Shown piece by piece: positions 23,640-35,990 of a stretch of 64,000 nucleotides of DNA. The notes under the pieces were generated by a model, which worked only from the letters and a program-made list of their open reading frames with translations, was not told where the DNA came from and made no database searches. Origin of the DNA: Cordilura impudica (Eukaryota > Arthropoda > Insecta > Diptera > Scathophagidae); contig OY821519.1 of NCBI GenBank assembly GCA_963682025.1, forward strand, positions 73,650,314 to 73,714,313, written 5' to 3'. Numbering within the stretch: the stretch's first letter is position 1; the number at the start of each line of letters is the position of its first letter. A program made the translations under genes and the position numbers.

Positions 23640-24445
23640 AACTATTTGATATTTATAATCAATATCATGCTTAAACTTCGCAACCGAATTATCAAACTTT
23701 ACTTTGAAAATCAGATGACTTCGTGATTTTTATCACGCCGTCGAAGTGTGATAGACTTTATAAAATCAACAAGTTGAAGCAATGTGCATACTGAAGAGAA
23801 TGCCGGAGATTATCTCCACTACGTGGAGAATTTTGAGCAAAGATTTTTCCCATACTCGTATAAGATCCAGCTGGATCCGATTGGGATTTAGAGCAGTTGG
23901 AAACTGACCCGATGTTTCATCGTAAAATTGTGTTTAGCGATAATGCTCATTTTTGGCTTAAAGGGTTTGTTAAAAATAATAAACAAAATTGCCACATATG
24001 ATGTGAGACCAATCTGCAACAGACCTGACAGACTCCACTACACCCAGAATAATGCGGCGTTTGGTGTGGTTTAGATGATGGTGACTTCATCGGACCTCAT
24101 TTCTTTAGAAATGAGTGGTTTGAAAATATGAATGACATAGATCTGAGCGAGATGTGGTTTTAAAAGGGCGGTGCTACATACCATACGGGGACCACAATCA
24201 TCGACGTATTAAACACAAAATTTTTTTTTTAGAAATGGACCTGTCAATTGGCCTCTAAAGTCGTGAGATTTGACCCCTCTCGACTATTTTCTGTGGTGCT
24301 ACGTAAAGTCACCACTTGACGTCTTAGAGGTCAATATTGTTCGTGTTATTCGGCCAGCAATGCTCGAAAAAGTGAAACAAAATTAGATGTCCAGAATTTG
24401 TTGGTGGCTATGTGCCCGATCTTGAGATTTTTCAAATAAAAAACT
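23640..24445 (+). pseudogene. Decayed Tc1/mariner-superfamily transposase
   Basis: Fragments in several frames match the DDE_3 type of arthropod transposases. They are YSYKIQLDP (about 23855), DPMFHRKIVFSDNAHFWLKG (about 23910-23970, first catalytic D kept), FIGPHFFRNEWFENMNDIDL (about 24090-24145), then GGATYHTG where the related copy at 51.3 kb reads QQDGATCHTA. The second catalytic aspartate is therefore lost. Stops and frameshifts run throughout. It differs from the 51-kb copy, so two separate lineages of this group inserted here. Confidence 0.75.
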
Positions 24446-26611
24446 CTTTTGGTTAAAATTAAGCCTTTGTAATATTTTTTACAATTTCAAGTCCCCGCGA
24501 GCTTTAAAAAATACCTTTAACGAAAGTGTGGAGCGAAGATTTTTTTGTTTTTTAATTTAACTCAGGCCATAAGTGGCATCTGTGAAGATAGATGCAAAAG
24601 TATTAAAACAAAAGTTTAGGCCGAATGGAGTTTATTTCCAAACAAATAATTATTTTTTTTTTCAAAATTATTCTTGCTCTTCAATTTTTTTTAATTTTTA
24701 TTTTATGTCCAAAATAATTAAATTTTGTGCCTTACAAATATATTTCACATATTTTTTTCTAATTTATTTTTAGTTTTTTTTTTATTCTCTTTCTGCAGTT
24801 ATTTTTTTTTTATTTTGGTACAAATAATTTTAAAAAAATTTAAAAATATTTTTCATGTTTTTTTATTATTTCTTTCAATACTACTTCAATTTGTTTTTGG
24901 TTTGTTTGAACAACACTATTTTAAATTTAGACATATTTTTTAAAAATTAGTCATAAATAAATGTTTTAATTATTTCAATATATTTATTTATTTCTTCAAA
25001 AATTATTTTAGTCACAAAATTTTCTCACGTATTTATAATTTCTTTTTTTTTTTAAGTTTTTTATTATGTTCTTAATTATGAAATGTATAGTTTAAACTTC
25101 AATGTGGTTTTAAGTGACAAATTAACAACCTCGTAAGGTTTATATTTCATTAAATCATGAACTTACCTTATCCGTTTATTTGCTACGCATGTTTCTGGTG
25201 ATTATTGGATACTGTCTGCAAAAAAAAAAAAAAAAAAACAAACAAATAAATACGTTATTAATATTTTAGAAAATAATTTAAAATTTTATTCGATGAATTC
25301 AAAAGAAATTTTAGTATTTAAAATTTAAAAACTCATTCATATCCAATAAAAACTTTAAAGTTTAGATACATTTACTCTCTCCATAAGAAAATCATTAAAA
25401 GAAACACCTTTAATGTAAAGGTTGCATGTGTGTAAAATGACATACGTCATGTAGAGACTACAAAATGCTTCTCTTTCTTCAACTATTACACTCACAAAAA
25501 AAACATCGTAAGAAAATATTTATTCATTACTTGTTGTGTTCAAGCAGAAAATCATATATGAGTCAATATTGTTAGTAGTTTAAAGCAAACAGAAAATAAT
25601 AATAGCAGTTTTTATTTTTAATTTAAAAAAATCTTGCACAACTTGATGCCTGTGAACTGCTTTAGATTTATCATTTCGATCCTTAGGAACTAGTCCTTTC
25701 CCATATTATTTTTTCAGAGGTGATTTTTATATTTGCTAGAAAACATTAAAGATTTTAGAATATCCAACAAAAATTTCGTTATACAGAAACTATATGTAGT
25801 GCCTATGAAAGTAGAGAACAGATGAAGTGCAAACAAGTTTACAGTTTCTCTTTTCGAAATTTCAAAGTAATGCATTTTTGAAGAAATATATTTCAATTCT
25901 TACACCTCTTTATATGATGGCAGTAACTATGTCAAATAAATAAATGAGAGTTTCAAGTATCTTATGCTTATCTTTATATTAACATATCAGCACAAGATGA
26001 TGCCAATGGTTTAGTTTCAAAACTGTATCAATTATTAGAACCTTTTAAGTTTTTAGCTAAAATTAAGCTTGGCCAAAAACTTACTTTTTTATTAATACCT
26101 AATTAAAATGACTAGATGGATGCAATTTTTGTATGTATTAATGCATATGTATGTCCCAAGCATACTTATTCTGGAAGAATTTTTTTGGAAACTTCCAAGG
26201 ATACATTCTAATACCTTTTTGTTCTGATTTGAAAGACAGTAAACTTAAAAAATTTTCCAGGACTCTCATCTTGCATCTGATAGTAAACGCGGCGTTCTAG
26301 GACGATTATAAATATTTAATAAAATTTTTTGAAAACCGTAATCCTTTTAAAATTTTACTTCCTTTTCAAGAAAAACGGGATAAGTAAATGAGAAATTAGA
26401 AACGCAATTTTACTACATTTGGTCTCTAGTTTACCAAAAAAATTTGATTTAAGTTCTCAACAAAAATTTTTTCGAAGAAAATTATTAAAAATTTTTTGCA
26501 TAAGATTGCTGATAACTATTCGTTCTGATATGAAAAGTAAAATAACTATCAACAGTCCCTCATTCATTTGACAGTAAAAATGGCATTTTAGAGCGAAGCA
26601 TAAGTATTAAA
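24446..26611. other. Plain AT-rich DNA, no gene seen
   Basis: Long T-rich and A-rich runs (24640-25060) give Phe-rich spurious frames. No domain or repeat family was recognised. Confidence 0.5.
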
Positions 26612-26939
26612 CTAGCAGATTTCAGCGCTCGAAATTCGAGCGCAAGTTCTAGGCTTCTTTATTTCTCAATATTGTGAATGAAGATAACAAACTCATTAAC
26701 AAACACATTAACAAGTTTCATAAACACAAGCATAGCTTATGTATAATTTTATGTATGTGGTAGTAGCAATTTTAAGTGCAATTTACTCAAAATAAAGGAA
26801 AAAATTTAAAAATCTGTATATCTGGTGATCAGCCAAAAAGAAACACCTTTCAAATAATATGCGTTTGGTCAAAATTGAGAAAAAATGGTAGAACAAAACA
26901 TCGGTCACCAAAAATCGCCTAGCCTATTATTATTATAAA
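26612..26939 (-). mobile_element. Helitron-like H1, copy c
   Basis: Reverse copy: CTAGCAGATTTCAGCGCTCG at the left end, with the hairpin CTCGAAATTCGAG intact, and CGCCTAGCCTATTATTATTA at the right end. It has no coding capacity. Confidence 0.8.
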
Positions 26940-27720
26940 TAAATGTGTAAAATTTATTTATTTTAGTCTATGCCATAAATCCTTACAGACAGTAATATCA
27001 TGTTAAATTTGTTAATTTTATATAATTCTATTAAAAAATTTAACATATGAAAGAAATAATTTGTGAATTTAAAAGTTTTAAAACAATGCATGCTACGTTT
27101 TAAAATATTAACATTTTGAGGATGATTAATAAATTGAAACAAATCATTAAAGTAAGTACCTAATCGTCTTAACGGATTGGCTTTAATAATATTCAGCAAA
27201 AACATACATTTAGCTTGGTAATTTAAAAAATGCTAATCTACAGGGATTTGATGGAAAATTTGCTCAAGGATTCCAAGAAAAACATCTTAAAAGGAAAAGT
27301 GAAATTGTTTCTAAATGAATTCAATATCATCCATCCGCATAGATTATATTGTATAAATGATCCCAGTTAATCAAGTATAGATCTTACGAGGGATGTATAC
27401 AAATGTTTATTGATATAGGAATCGGTAAAGTCTTTGGCCCTTCGCACAGTGGGCGAGGATTAATTCAGGGAAGTCGTATTAAAAAAAAAAAATATGTGTT
27501 TTTTTACAAATTGTTATTATTACATTAAAAACTACCATTTGGTGGAAAAAAAATAATTATAAAACATTTTTTAACCTGCTAAGCCATTTTTTATTTATCG
27601 GAAATAATAAAAATATTTGGTGTAACTTTAAATTCTAAAGATATAAAATAATGAGTCAAATTGCAAAGTATAGTGCTCTTAATGCATAAAATAAATATGT
27701 TTTTATATTACAATAAATTT
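26940..27720. other. Plain AT-rich DNA, no gene seen
   Basis: A minus-strand frame of 80 codons at 26963-27205 has no recognisable domain. Confidence 0.4.
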
Positions 27721-28140
27721 AATATTTACCAGTGTAGCCCAGCACTGGAAATTCGAGTGCAAATTCTCGGAAATATTATTTATTCATTTGATTTTTTTGT
27801 CTCAATATTTTTTTAATCTATCTATATAAAAAATGTATCAATATTTAAATGAGCCTAAAGATATGCTGATCAATTTTAGCAATTCACAATTCAACACAGG
27901 CGTGTGATATACAATTTAAAGCATTAACAGGGTGTAACGAATTATTAAAATTATTTTATTTTATTTTATTTAATATATTCAAAAAAAAAAATATTATACA
28001 TAAACTTTCTCATTCTCCGCTTCTTCTGCTTATAAACTATACCTGTGCCAAATTTCACACTCCTCCGTGCCCGCATTTTGCTTAAGAAGGGAATTAAAAA
28101 TATTCCTTCACGTATTAATATATAGTTCTTGATGTGTAAG
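27721..28140 (-). repeat. Degenerate Helitron-like repeat, inverted partner of 37950-38245
   Basis: The left part resembles the H1 3' end (GAAATTCGAGTGCAAATTCT). The right part carries CTCCTCCGTGCCCGCATTTT. Reversed, this matches 37950-38245, which reads CTATATATTAATACGT, then GCGGGCACGGAGGAGTGTGA. That start looks like a Helitron 5' end. Confidence 0.6.
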
Positions 28141-29818
28141 CATCTATACGCGCAGCGTAACATGTAAGTGTAACATGTGAGGGTAAGATGTGAGTTGTAA
28201 GACAAAATTGATTGTATTGGTGAAAAAATTATGATATTATGATAACCTGTTTGAAAATTAAAAATTAAAAATAAAAAATGAAAAAAAAAATTAAAAATAA
28301 AAAATTTAAAATGAAAAATAAAAAATAAAAAATGAAAAATTAAAAATTACAAATGAAAAATGAAAAATGGAAAATAAAAAATGAAAAATAAAAAATAAAA
28401 AATGAAAAATGAAAAATTAAAAATTAAAAATTAAAAATTAAAAATAAAAAATTAAAAATATTAAATAGAAAATGAAAAATGAAAAACAAAAAAGGAAAAA
28501 TAAAAAATTAAACATGAAAAATAAAGAATAAAAAATGAAAAATGAAAAATGAAAAATGAAAAATGAAAAACGAAAAATTAAAAATGCAAAATAAAAATGA
28601 AAAATAAAAAAATTAAAAATTAAAATTGAAAAATAAGAAATGAAAAATAAAATATGAAAAACGAAAAATAAATTAAAAATGAAAAATGGAAAATAAAGAA
28701 TGAAAAATGAAAAATGAAAGATGAAAAATTAAAAATGACAAATAAAAAATGAAAAACGAAAAATGGAAAAAAAATGCAAAATGGAAATAAAAAACTAAGA
28801 ATAAAAAATTAAAAATAAAAAATAAAAAATAAAAAATAAAAAATGAAATATGAAAAATAAAAAATAAAAAATGAAAAATGAAAAAAATGAAAAATAAAAA
28901 ATTTAAAAAACTCAAAAAGGAAAAAGGAAAAATAAAAAATAAAAAATGAATATTAAAAAATTAAAACTAAAAAATGAAAAATAAAAAATAAAAAATGAAA
29001 AATAAAAAATGAAACATGAAAAATAAGAAATGAATAATGAAAAACTAAAATTGAAAATGGATAATGAAAAATGAAAAATAAAAAATGAAAAATAAAAAAT
29101 TATATATAAGAAATTAAAAAATTAAAACTAAAAAATGAAAAATAAAAAATAAAAAATGAAAAATAAAAAATGAAATGTGAAAAATAAGAAATGAATAATG
29201 AAAAACTAAAATTAAAAATGAATAATGAAAAAAGGAAAAATAAAAAAATGTAAAATAAAAAATTAAATAAAAAATTAAAAATAAAAAAAGAAAAATAAAA
29301 AATGAAAATTGAAAAAAAAAATTAAAAAAGAAAAATTAAAAAAAAATAAAAATTGGAAAATGAAAAATGAAGAAAAAGATTAAAACTGAAAAATAAAAAA
29401 TTAAAAATGAAAAATAAAAAATTAAAAATTAAAATTACAAAATGAAAAAGAAAAATTAAAAAAAAAATTGGAAAATGAAAAATGAAGAAAAAATTAAACT
29501 GAAAAATAAAAAATTAAAAATGAAAAATAAAAATTAAAATTAAAAAATTAAAAATGAAAAATGAAAAATAAAAAATTAAAAATAAAAAATGAAAAACAAA
29601 AAACGAAAAATAAAAAATAAAAAACGAAAAATTAAAAATTAACCGGTTAAAATAATAAATAATAATGAATATTATTATATTAACAGAGCCCCTGCAGTTG
29701 ATTGCTATAAGTGAAACGCTTTCTGTTTGATTTTAAGAAAGTGCTATAAAAAAATCTTCAATTACTATATGTTTACATATCTCCCCTGCGATCGGACTCA
29801 CATGATTTTTTTTTTCTT
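28125..29818 (+). repeat. Repeat D copy 3, largest heptamer array
   Basis: It opens GATGTGTAAGCATCTATACG then CGCAG, with GATTGTATTGGTGAAAAA, then a period-7 AAAAATN array at about 28255-29640 (about 1.4 kb). It closes AACCGGTTAAAATAATAAAT, GAGCCCCTGCAGTTGATTGC and TCCCCTGCGATCGGACTCAC plus poly-T. A near-duplicate of about 115 bases lies within the array (about 28960-29075 and 29110-29225). Confidence 0.85.
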
Positions 29819-29879
29819 TTTTTATTAATTGTGCTCCAACAACAAAATTTTCGTTATTGAAAACACCATAACATCATAT

Positions 29880-30480
29880 TTTACACAAATCGTGAACATC
29901 ATCACTTTCATTGTCATCATATTCACATTCATCACCAGTAACCTCTTCTTCACTTAATGCCAACTGCACCATCTGTGGTATATGATGAATTTTTTCTCAT
30001 AACTTTTTCTCATAACTTTTTAAGGTAAGTAATGGATCTGACCCAAATAGAAACCTCCTAAATATGTCTTCATTCGACTTCTCCTAACTGTATTGTTGTG
30101 ATATTATTTCTGGCCCGTGGATAATGAATTAATGTAATATGGGAGGCATATAAAACCTCGGGTATAGCGAAATATCTGCCCGTGTTGTGAGTACAGTTTC
30201 TAAACTTTTCAACTTGAATCTCATATCCACAGGATACAACAATAAGTATCACATGCATTCGTTTTATCAATTCTTTGTCTTCTTTTATAATTTGTGAAGA
30301 AACAAGGGAGTTCTGAAAAAAAAAACGTTTGGCAGTGTTGCCATCGTTTGAGTTTCCAAAGTCTCTTAACTTTCTCGGAATCCATAATTTTGTAGCTAAA
30401 ACAATTTTCTTAACATTATCTGATCTAACCTGATATTTTTTTTATTGGAAGTTTGTATGATAAATGAAGAAATCATTCAA
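29880..30480 (-). pseudogene. Relic of a repeat-encoded protein (ARNK type), copy 1
   Basis: On the minus strand, fragments in shifting frames read LWIPRKLRDFGNSNDGNTAR, then LIKRMHVILIVVSCGYEIQV and EKFRNCTHNTGRYF. Then comes a shifted YMPP..HGPEIIS segment and an acidic end. The order and motifs match copy 2 at 37470-37930 (HVILIVVSCG; MPPTSTKFFIRGSEIVSHVL; LPIGQLSEEAQEARNKDFKN). I recall this protein type as a recurrent transposon-associated protein of arthropods and cnidarians, but I cannot name the superfamily. Its function is not claimed. Confidence 0.5.
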
Positions 30481-30540
30481 AAATCTTATCCAGCCATGAA
30501 CAACCCCTTTCGAAAGTCATGCTTAAACGGTGATATTAAA

Positions 30541-31301
30541 AACAAGTAAGAAATTATAGTCGGTATAGACCGACTATACGATACCCTATCTCTTCGGTCC
30601 AACTAATTCAATATAGAAAATAATAATAATTTTTTTGGCTGAAGATATGAAAAAGTTCATATCTGATGATATATTTATATGGGGGCTAGGTCGAAATATG
30701 GACCGATCCTGACCATATTTGGTAAAGTCACTTATATTTTGAAAAAATGTAGACAAACCAAATTTGAGAAAAATCTGTGCAATATTTTTGCTTTTTGATA
30801 GATTTAAGTGAAGATCGGGAAGCAGCTCTATATGGGGCCTATGACTAAGAATTCTCTTATAGGGTTTATCTTTGGACTACTGCTTAACGGATATGATAAA
30901 CACATACAAACCCAATTTGACTGAGATTATATGATAATTTGGATCTTATGGCAATTTATGTCGATTTCATAGGGGTAATTTGTATGGGGACTAGGTCTGA
31001 ACATGAACCGAATTTTACCAATTTCAACAGCATTTATCCTATTGCTAGTAGAAGCTCATATACCAAATTTAATCAAAATATATTCATATTTGCGACCTGT
31101 AGTTTGATTACAAAGTTTACATGGATACACAGACGGACGGACGGACGGACGGACGGACCGACGGACATCGTTAAATCGACGCAGAAAGTGATTCTGAGTC
31201 GATCTGTATAATAAAAGATGGGCCTAGGTCAAATATTTTTTGTAGTTACAAAGAGCAGCACAATATCAATATACCCAAACCACATGGTGGTATAGGGTAT
31301 A
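30541..31301 (-). repeat. Repeat A, copy 4 (full length)
   Basis: Reverse copy from AAGTAAGAAATTATAGTCGG to CCACATGGTGGTATAGGGTA. It has an uninterrupted CGGACGGACGGACGGACGGA run at about 31135-31155. Confidence 0.85.
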
Positions 31302-32024
31302 ATGATACATTATGGCTTATGTAGTTTGTGAAGAATTTCCCAAAAAGTTTTGAAATCGCACTAGTTTTTTGCATATAACTTACAACCGGATTTAAATAAA
31401 GGAATTGTATATGAATTTTTCCGGTGATTAGGATTATGTTCATCGCGCTTTCATCTCATCTTCTAAAAAAATAATCTTCAATTCTTGTACAACTTCAGCA
31501 AGTTCAATAAATGGAAGACAAATTATTTGGTTTAAAGCCAGCTCAAAGGCATAACAACTAGGGTTATCATATTGAGTATATGAATAAGTTGTGACAAAAA
31601 ATTCAGAAAAAAATTATACTTATAGGAATATCATTATCAGATTCGGAATTTCGAAATTTCATAACAAGCGGAAATTTATGAGATGTTCTTTTATTATTCG
31701 GTTAGAAATTTGTTTTCATTTTATTTATATAATTGTTATAAAGATTAGTATTTAATAAATTGTACTCAGCCCGCCATATTGAATATCTTACATAATCAGT
31801 AAAAGGCCGATCCAGAGTGATTAAAGATAATCTGTTTTGGAATACGTGTCATGTATGAATCATAAAATCAATATTATATGGGAAACAAGTACAGGAAATG
31901 AAAAATTCATTCCATCTGGTCGGTGTTTTAAAAATAAACTGTTTAAAATAATATCATGTTATGAATGCTGATTTATTTATTCATCTTTTATTTATGATAT
32001 TAAAATTTTAAATTCAAAACTATA
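31302..32024. other. Plain DNA, no gene seen
   Basis: No recognised repeat or coding sequence. Confidence 0.4.
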
Positions 32025-32681
32025 ATCTATATATAAAAAAAGAGTTGCGTGATTGATCATTATCGCCCAGCCCAAACTTGAAATTTTGACTGTAGGTTAC
32101 CCTCTCGGCGTACAGATCCACTAAGAAGGTATTTTTAGAAATTCATACATTAAGGATTTAAAAGCAGATGAAAAGGGGGAAAATGGTAATATGAAATTTG
32201 ATGTGTAGACTCCACCCGAGGAACAAAAATGGCCTCAGGATTGATTTTTTCGAAATTCGGCAATATAAGGGGAAAAACGGCCAAAAACGGAATAAATGTT
32301 ACCTTTCTGCATCTGTTTAGCATATTAATATATATAGATTAATTTTGACACACAGACTCCATCGAATATGTGGTCATCAGCCAAGTATGAACTTATTGTC
32401 TAGGGGAGAAAAACCGGCCAAAAAAGGGCAAAATTTTACATTTGGTATCTTTTAAACAAACGAATATAAAACATAGTTTGTGGATTCCACTACAGATTGA
32501 AACATCATATGATTGAAAAACTTTTGGAAATTCGGATGTGGAGGGGCGAAAATGGCCAAAAGGGGGGAAATGGTACCCTTTTACATCTTCTTAACATACT
32601 TATCTATATATGTGAATTTTGGTACACAGACTCCACTTTTCAACTGGTAAATTTTCATTTGAAAGTTCATTTTCTTAAGAA
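32025..32681 (+). mobile_element. Helitron-like family B, copy 2 (uninterrupted)
   Basis: It starts TCTATATATAAAAAAAGAGT then TGCGTGATTGATCA and ATCGCCC, and has repeated GGGGAAAAACGGCCAAAAA-type motifs and ACACAGACTCCA. It ends CATTTTCTTAAGAAAA immediately before reverse repeat A. It lacks the family C insertion seen in copy 1. Confidence 0.6.
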
Positions 32682-33062
32682 AACAAGTAAGAAAATTATA
32701 GTCGGTCTAGACCGATACCTTAACATGCGTTCAGAGAATTGATCTTAGGTCCAACTAATTGGGTTTATAAAAAAGCTTAAACCCAATCTACGTCGAAAAT
32801 TTAACCGATTCTGAGCATATTTGGTAAAGTCACCTATTTTTTGCAACAACATATAGAAACCGATTTTGCAATATTTTTGTTTTTGATAGGTTTAGGTAAA
32901 TTGTCCTATAACATACACACACAAACCAATTCGACTGAGATCTATTTGATAATTTGAATCTTATGGCAAGTTAAGTCGATATCATAGGGGTCATTTGAAT
33001 GGGGACTGCGTCTGAACATGAACCCATTTTCATCAATTCCAATAGTGTTTGTCCTATGGCTT
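32682..33062 (-). repeat. Repeat A, copy 5 (partial)
   Basis: Reverse repeat A starts AAGTAAGAAAATTATAGTCG and ends at GTGTTTGTCCTATGGCTTGA, where a non-A segment carrying the Tc1 derivative follows. The same junction occurs in reverse at about 47815-47850. Confidence 0.75.
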
Positions 33063-33184
33063 GAGTTACTTCCTTTACATATTAAGCCATCGATATTACA
33101 AATAATATTATTTTTGATCTTTATAATTTGATTAATTTTCGAACCTATTATGAATAAAAAAGCGGTACTTAAATAGAGTAAATG

Positions 33185-33960
33185 CCAATACATTGGAAAC
33201 TTTTACAAAATTCTAAATTTGGCAATTTTTTTTAATATTTTCACGCTTAGTAATAAAATTATGTTTTTTTTTTTTTTTTGGGAAATCACTATTTGGTGTG
33301 TTCTGTATTGGAAGATAACACATTTGTTACAAGAAATGCAATTAAAAAAAAGTAGATAAACGAAGAAGAAATATTTTTCTAGTGATGCCAAAACAGTGGA
33401 AATTTTTAAACGTCTTTACCAGACTTAATTAAAGTATTAAAGACAGAAGAACAAGTAAAAGAAAATGTAAAAATTCTTAACTGTTATTTAAATATTTATA
33501 GATTCTGACTTTTTGTTTCAGTTATTATAAAATAATGGCAAGAATAAAGTTTCTTGAAGAGTTAAAAACCAGAATAATAGATGATTTTTGCGATGGTCGT
33601 AAGCAAAAGAATATTTGTGAAAAATATTCTATTAGCAAATCCATAAAATCGTCTGGCTAGCATTTATCTTGCATAATGAAAAATAAATTAATACAATCGT
33701 TCGGTACAGGAATCAGCCACCCCCCAAGACCATGATTCATTTTATTCCACAGTGTTATTGTACAGTAAAAGTTTCCATTGTTTTCGTCGACAGCATAAAA
33801 ATGAATACTTCTAAGTTTTGTTATTTTTCTCTGAAGTTGTGTGTTGTAATTCTTCTTTGTTAAATTAATGAAACATACAAATGTTTAAATTAATAAAACA
33901 GCTTTTTATTTTATGATATTGTCAAAAATACATTTTGTTAGAAGTTTGAATCTTGTTGTC
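33185..33960 (+). mobile_element. Tc1-like deletion derivative, copy 1
   Basis: The ends are inverted relatives: CCAATACATTGGAAACTTTT at the left and, reversed, CAAGATTCAAACTTC at the right. In the sister copy the right end reads CAATACGATGGAAACTTTTA. At about 33535-33660 an N-terminal transposase start survives, MARIKFLEELKTRIIDDFCD then GRKQKNICEKYSISKSIKSS and a stop. This is the first helix-turn-helix part of a Tc1-type transposase. The DDE part is gone. Confidence 0.7.
33535..33660 (+). pseudogene. Tc1-like transposase N-terminal fragment
   Basis: An ATG at 33535 opens 41 codons that read as a DNA-binding helix-turn-helix start (EELKTRIIDDF, CEKYSISKSI) and end at TAG. The homologous fragment on the minus strand at about 47365-47300 reads MARLKFHEKLKHRIIEDFSD and stops earlier. 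Both retain the same start, so both derive from one deleted parent. Confidence 0.6.
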
Positions 33961-34079
33961 ACTTACACTATATTTGTTATTATTTTTAAAATATTATTAT
34001 GGCTTTAATAAGTAATATAATAATTAACGTAGCGGGTATACTGCTAGTCATTTATACGTCACCATTCTATTTTTTATGA

Positions 34080-34453
34080 TCTATATTATTAATAGGCTAG
34101 GCGATTTCTTGTGACCGATGTTATGTTCTACCGTTTTATTTCGATTTTGACCAAACGCATATTATTTGAAAGGTATTTATTTCTTTTAGCTGTTTTGCAG
34201 ATTTACTGATTTTTAAATTTTTTCCTTTATTTTGAGTAAATTGCATTTAAAGTTGTTACTAACACATACATAAAATTACACAGTGCTATGTGTGTGTTTA
34301 TTAAATTTGTTAAAGTGTTTGTAATAAAAATGAATTTGTTTTTTGCGTTGATTTGTGAATTGGCTATAATTGGTTAGCATAGGGTCCTTATTTAATGAAA
34401 TAAGAAAATTTCCTAGAAGTTGCACTCGAATTTCGAGGGCTGGAATCTGCTAG
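34080..34453 (+). mobile_element. Helitron-like H1, copy d
   Basis: TCTATATTATTAATAGGCTA at the 5' end and GGCTGGAATCTGCTAG at the 3' end, with A before and T after. The CTCGAATTTCGAG hairpin is intact 12-14 bases before CTAG. This is the cleanest copy in the window. Confidence 0.85.
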
Positions 34454-35816
34454 TATTGTATAAAAAGCTTTAAATTTTCAAAAATTGTCCTTATAATTTT
34501 TAAGTCAATTCATAGTTAGATATCTGGCTTCCAAACATTTTTTTTATGAGTGCACCATACACATATGCTTGCACTCGTATTATAATAATGATCATATGCT
34601 GTGCAGAGTCTGTTTTTTATATTTTCTTTTTTTTTTGTAACAACTTGTTGCTTAGTCTATTGTGGTTATGTATAAAGCCTCGGTTAGTTGTTGTGTTGTG
34701 GTACTTGGATGAGTATTTTTTATGCCTGATGACATGCGCTTTAAGCCTTTTGAAGCCATGACAGTTGCATTCATATAACCCACAAAAAAAGCTATGTAGC
34801 ATAGTGTCATACTTAACTTGCCACAACCAAAAATTAAAAAAAAAAAAAACAAAACACACACACAGCACACAACAAATAACAAACATTTGACTTGATGCGA
34901 TTATATGCACGCACATCCCATCGCAGTCAAGTCAAGTTAAAAAAGAAGACAAACTAAAAAAAAAAAAGATAATAATAATGAAGAAAACCCCAAACGAAAG
35001 ACGAATCTGCTTATCTACGGTGATCCATCATTGGTCCAAGAAGAAAAGACAAACTTTTTTGTATTAAGAAACCAACAAAAAAAAGAAAAAGAAATGAAAT
35101 GAAACGAAAAAGTTTGCATATTGCTAACGTTCTGTTAGGTGTATTTTGGCGAGCCGGAAATTTATAGGTCACAGGTGAGTTTTGTATGGTGTTTTGGCCA
35201 TTATCCAACAATAACAACAACATAAAAAAAAATTTAATATGCGGGCGTTAAGAGTAAAAATATGCAAAAATATGTCAGAACCTTTTTAAAAAGCATAAAA
35301 CAACAAGTGTCACCTTTGGTTTAAGGATAAAACAAATAAGTATTCAAGCAGGAACCAGAAAAACCAGTGAATCAAAAAACCATAAAAAAAACAAAAACAC
35401 ATTCTTTGAGTTCTCTTTTGATATTGATTACGCTCCCACGGTTTTTATATGTTCAAAGAAAAGAAAAAACTCACAAAAAAAAAGAAAAAATTATAGTCAA
35501 CCTTATAAACAGGAAATTTTATTAAAACCACAAGAAGTTCGAAACAAAGAAATAATAAAAATAAACACCCTAATTTAGAGAAACTGAATGAATTTTCAAA
35601 GTAGTGGACAAAACAAATAGAAGGCTTAAATCAATTGAACGTGAAATTAGAGCTTAAAAGTTTTTAATGCAAATATAATCATACATTTCAAAAAACTTAA
35701 AAACTTTTTATATATTGAAAGCTCTTGAACAATATTTGGTAACTTTTAATTGAACATTAGATATACTCATTCTGACGTATTTTCTGTTAACAAGAGATGC
35801 TTATAAGTTTAGCTTT
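34454..35816. other. Plain DNA, no gene seen
   Basis: Poly-A and poly-T tracts and CA runs produce overlapping spurious frames on both strands at 34546-34916. No domain or repeat was recognised. Confidence 0.45.
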
Positions 35817-35990
35817 CCTACCCTATACCACAATGTGGTCAGGATATAAAGACTTTTTGCTGATGTTTGTATCTACCACAATTATATGACCTCGACCCAT
35901 CTTTCATTATATCGATCGACTCAGAATTACTTCCAGACTCGATTTAGCGATGTCCGTCCATTCGTCCCATATTGGGTTGAAAGTGAAGAT
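35817..35990 (+). repeat. Repeat A, copy 6 (5' fragment)
   Basis: TACCCTATACCACAATGTGG to GCGATGTCCGTCCATTCGTC, then truncated. Confidence 0.8.

Noticed and set aside
34546..34916. Overlapping plus and minus open frames of 71-99 codons
   Set aside because: They run through poly-T/poly-A and CA tracts, have no domain, and overlap each other on opposite strands.
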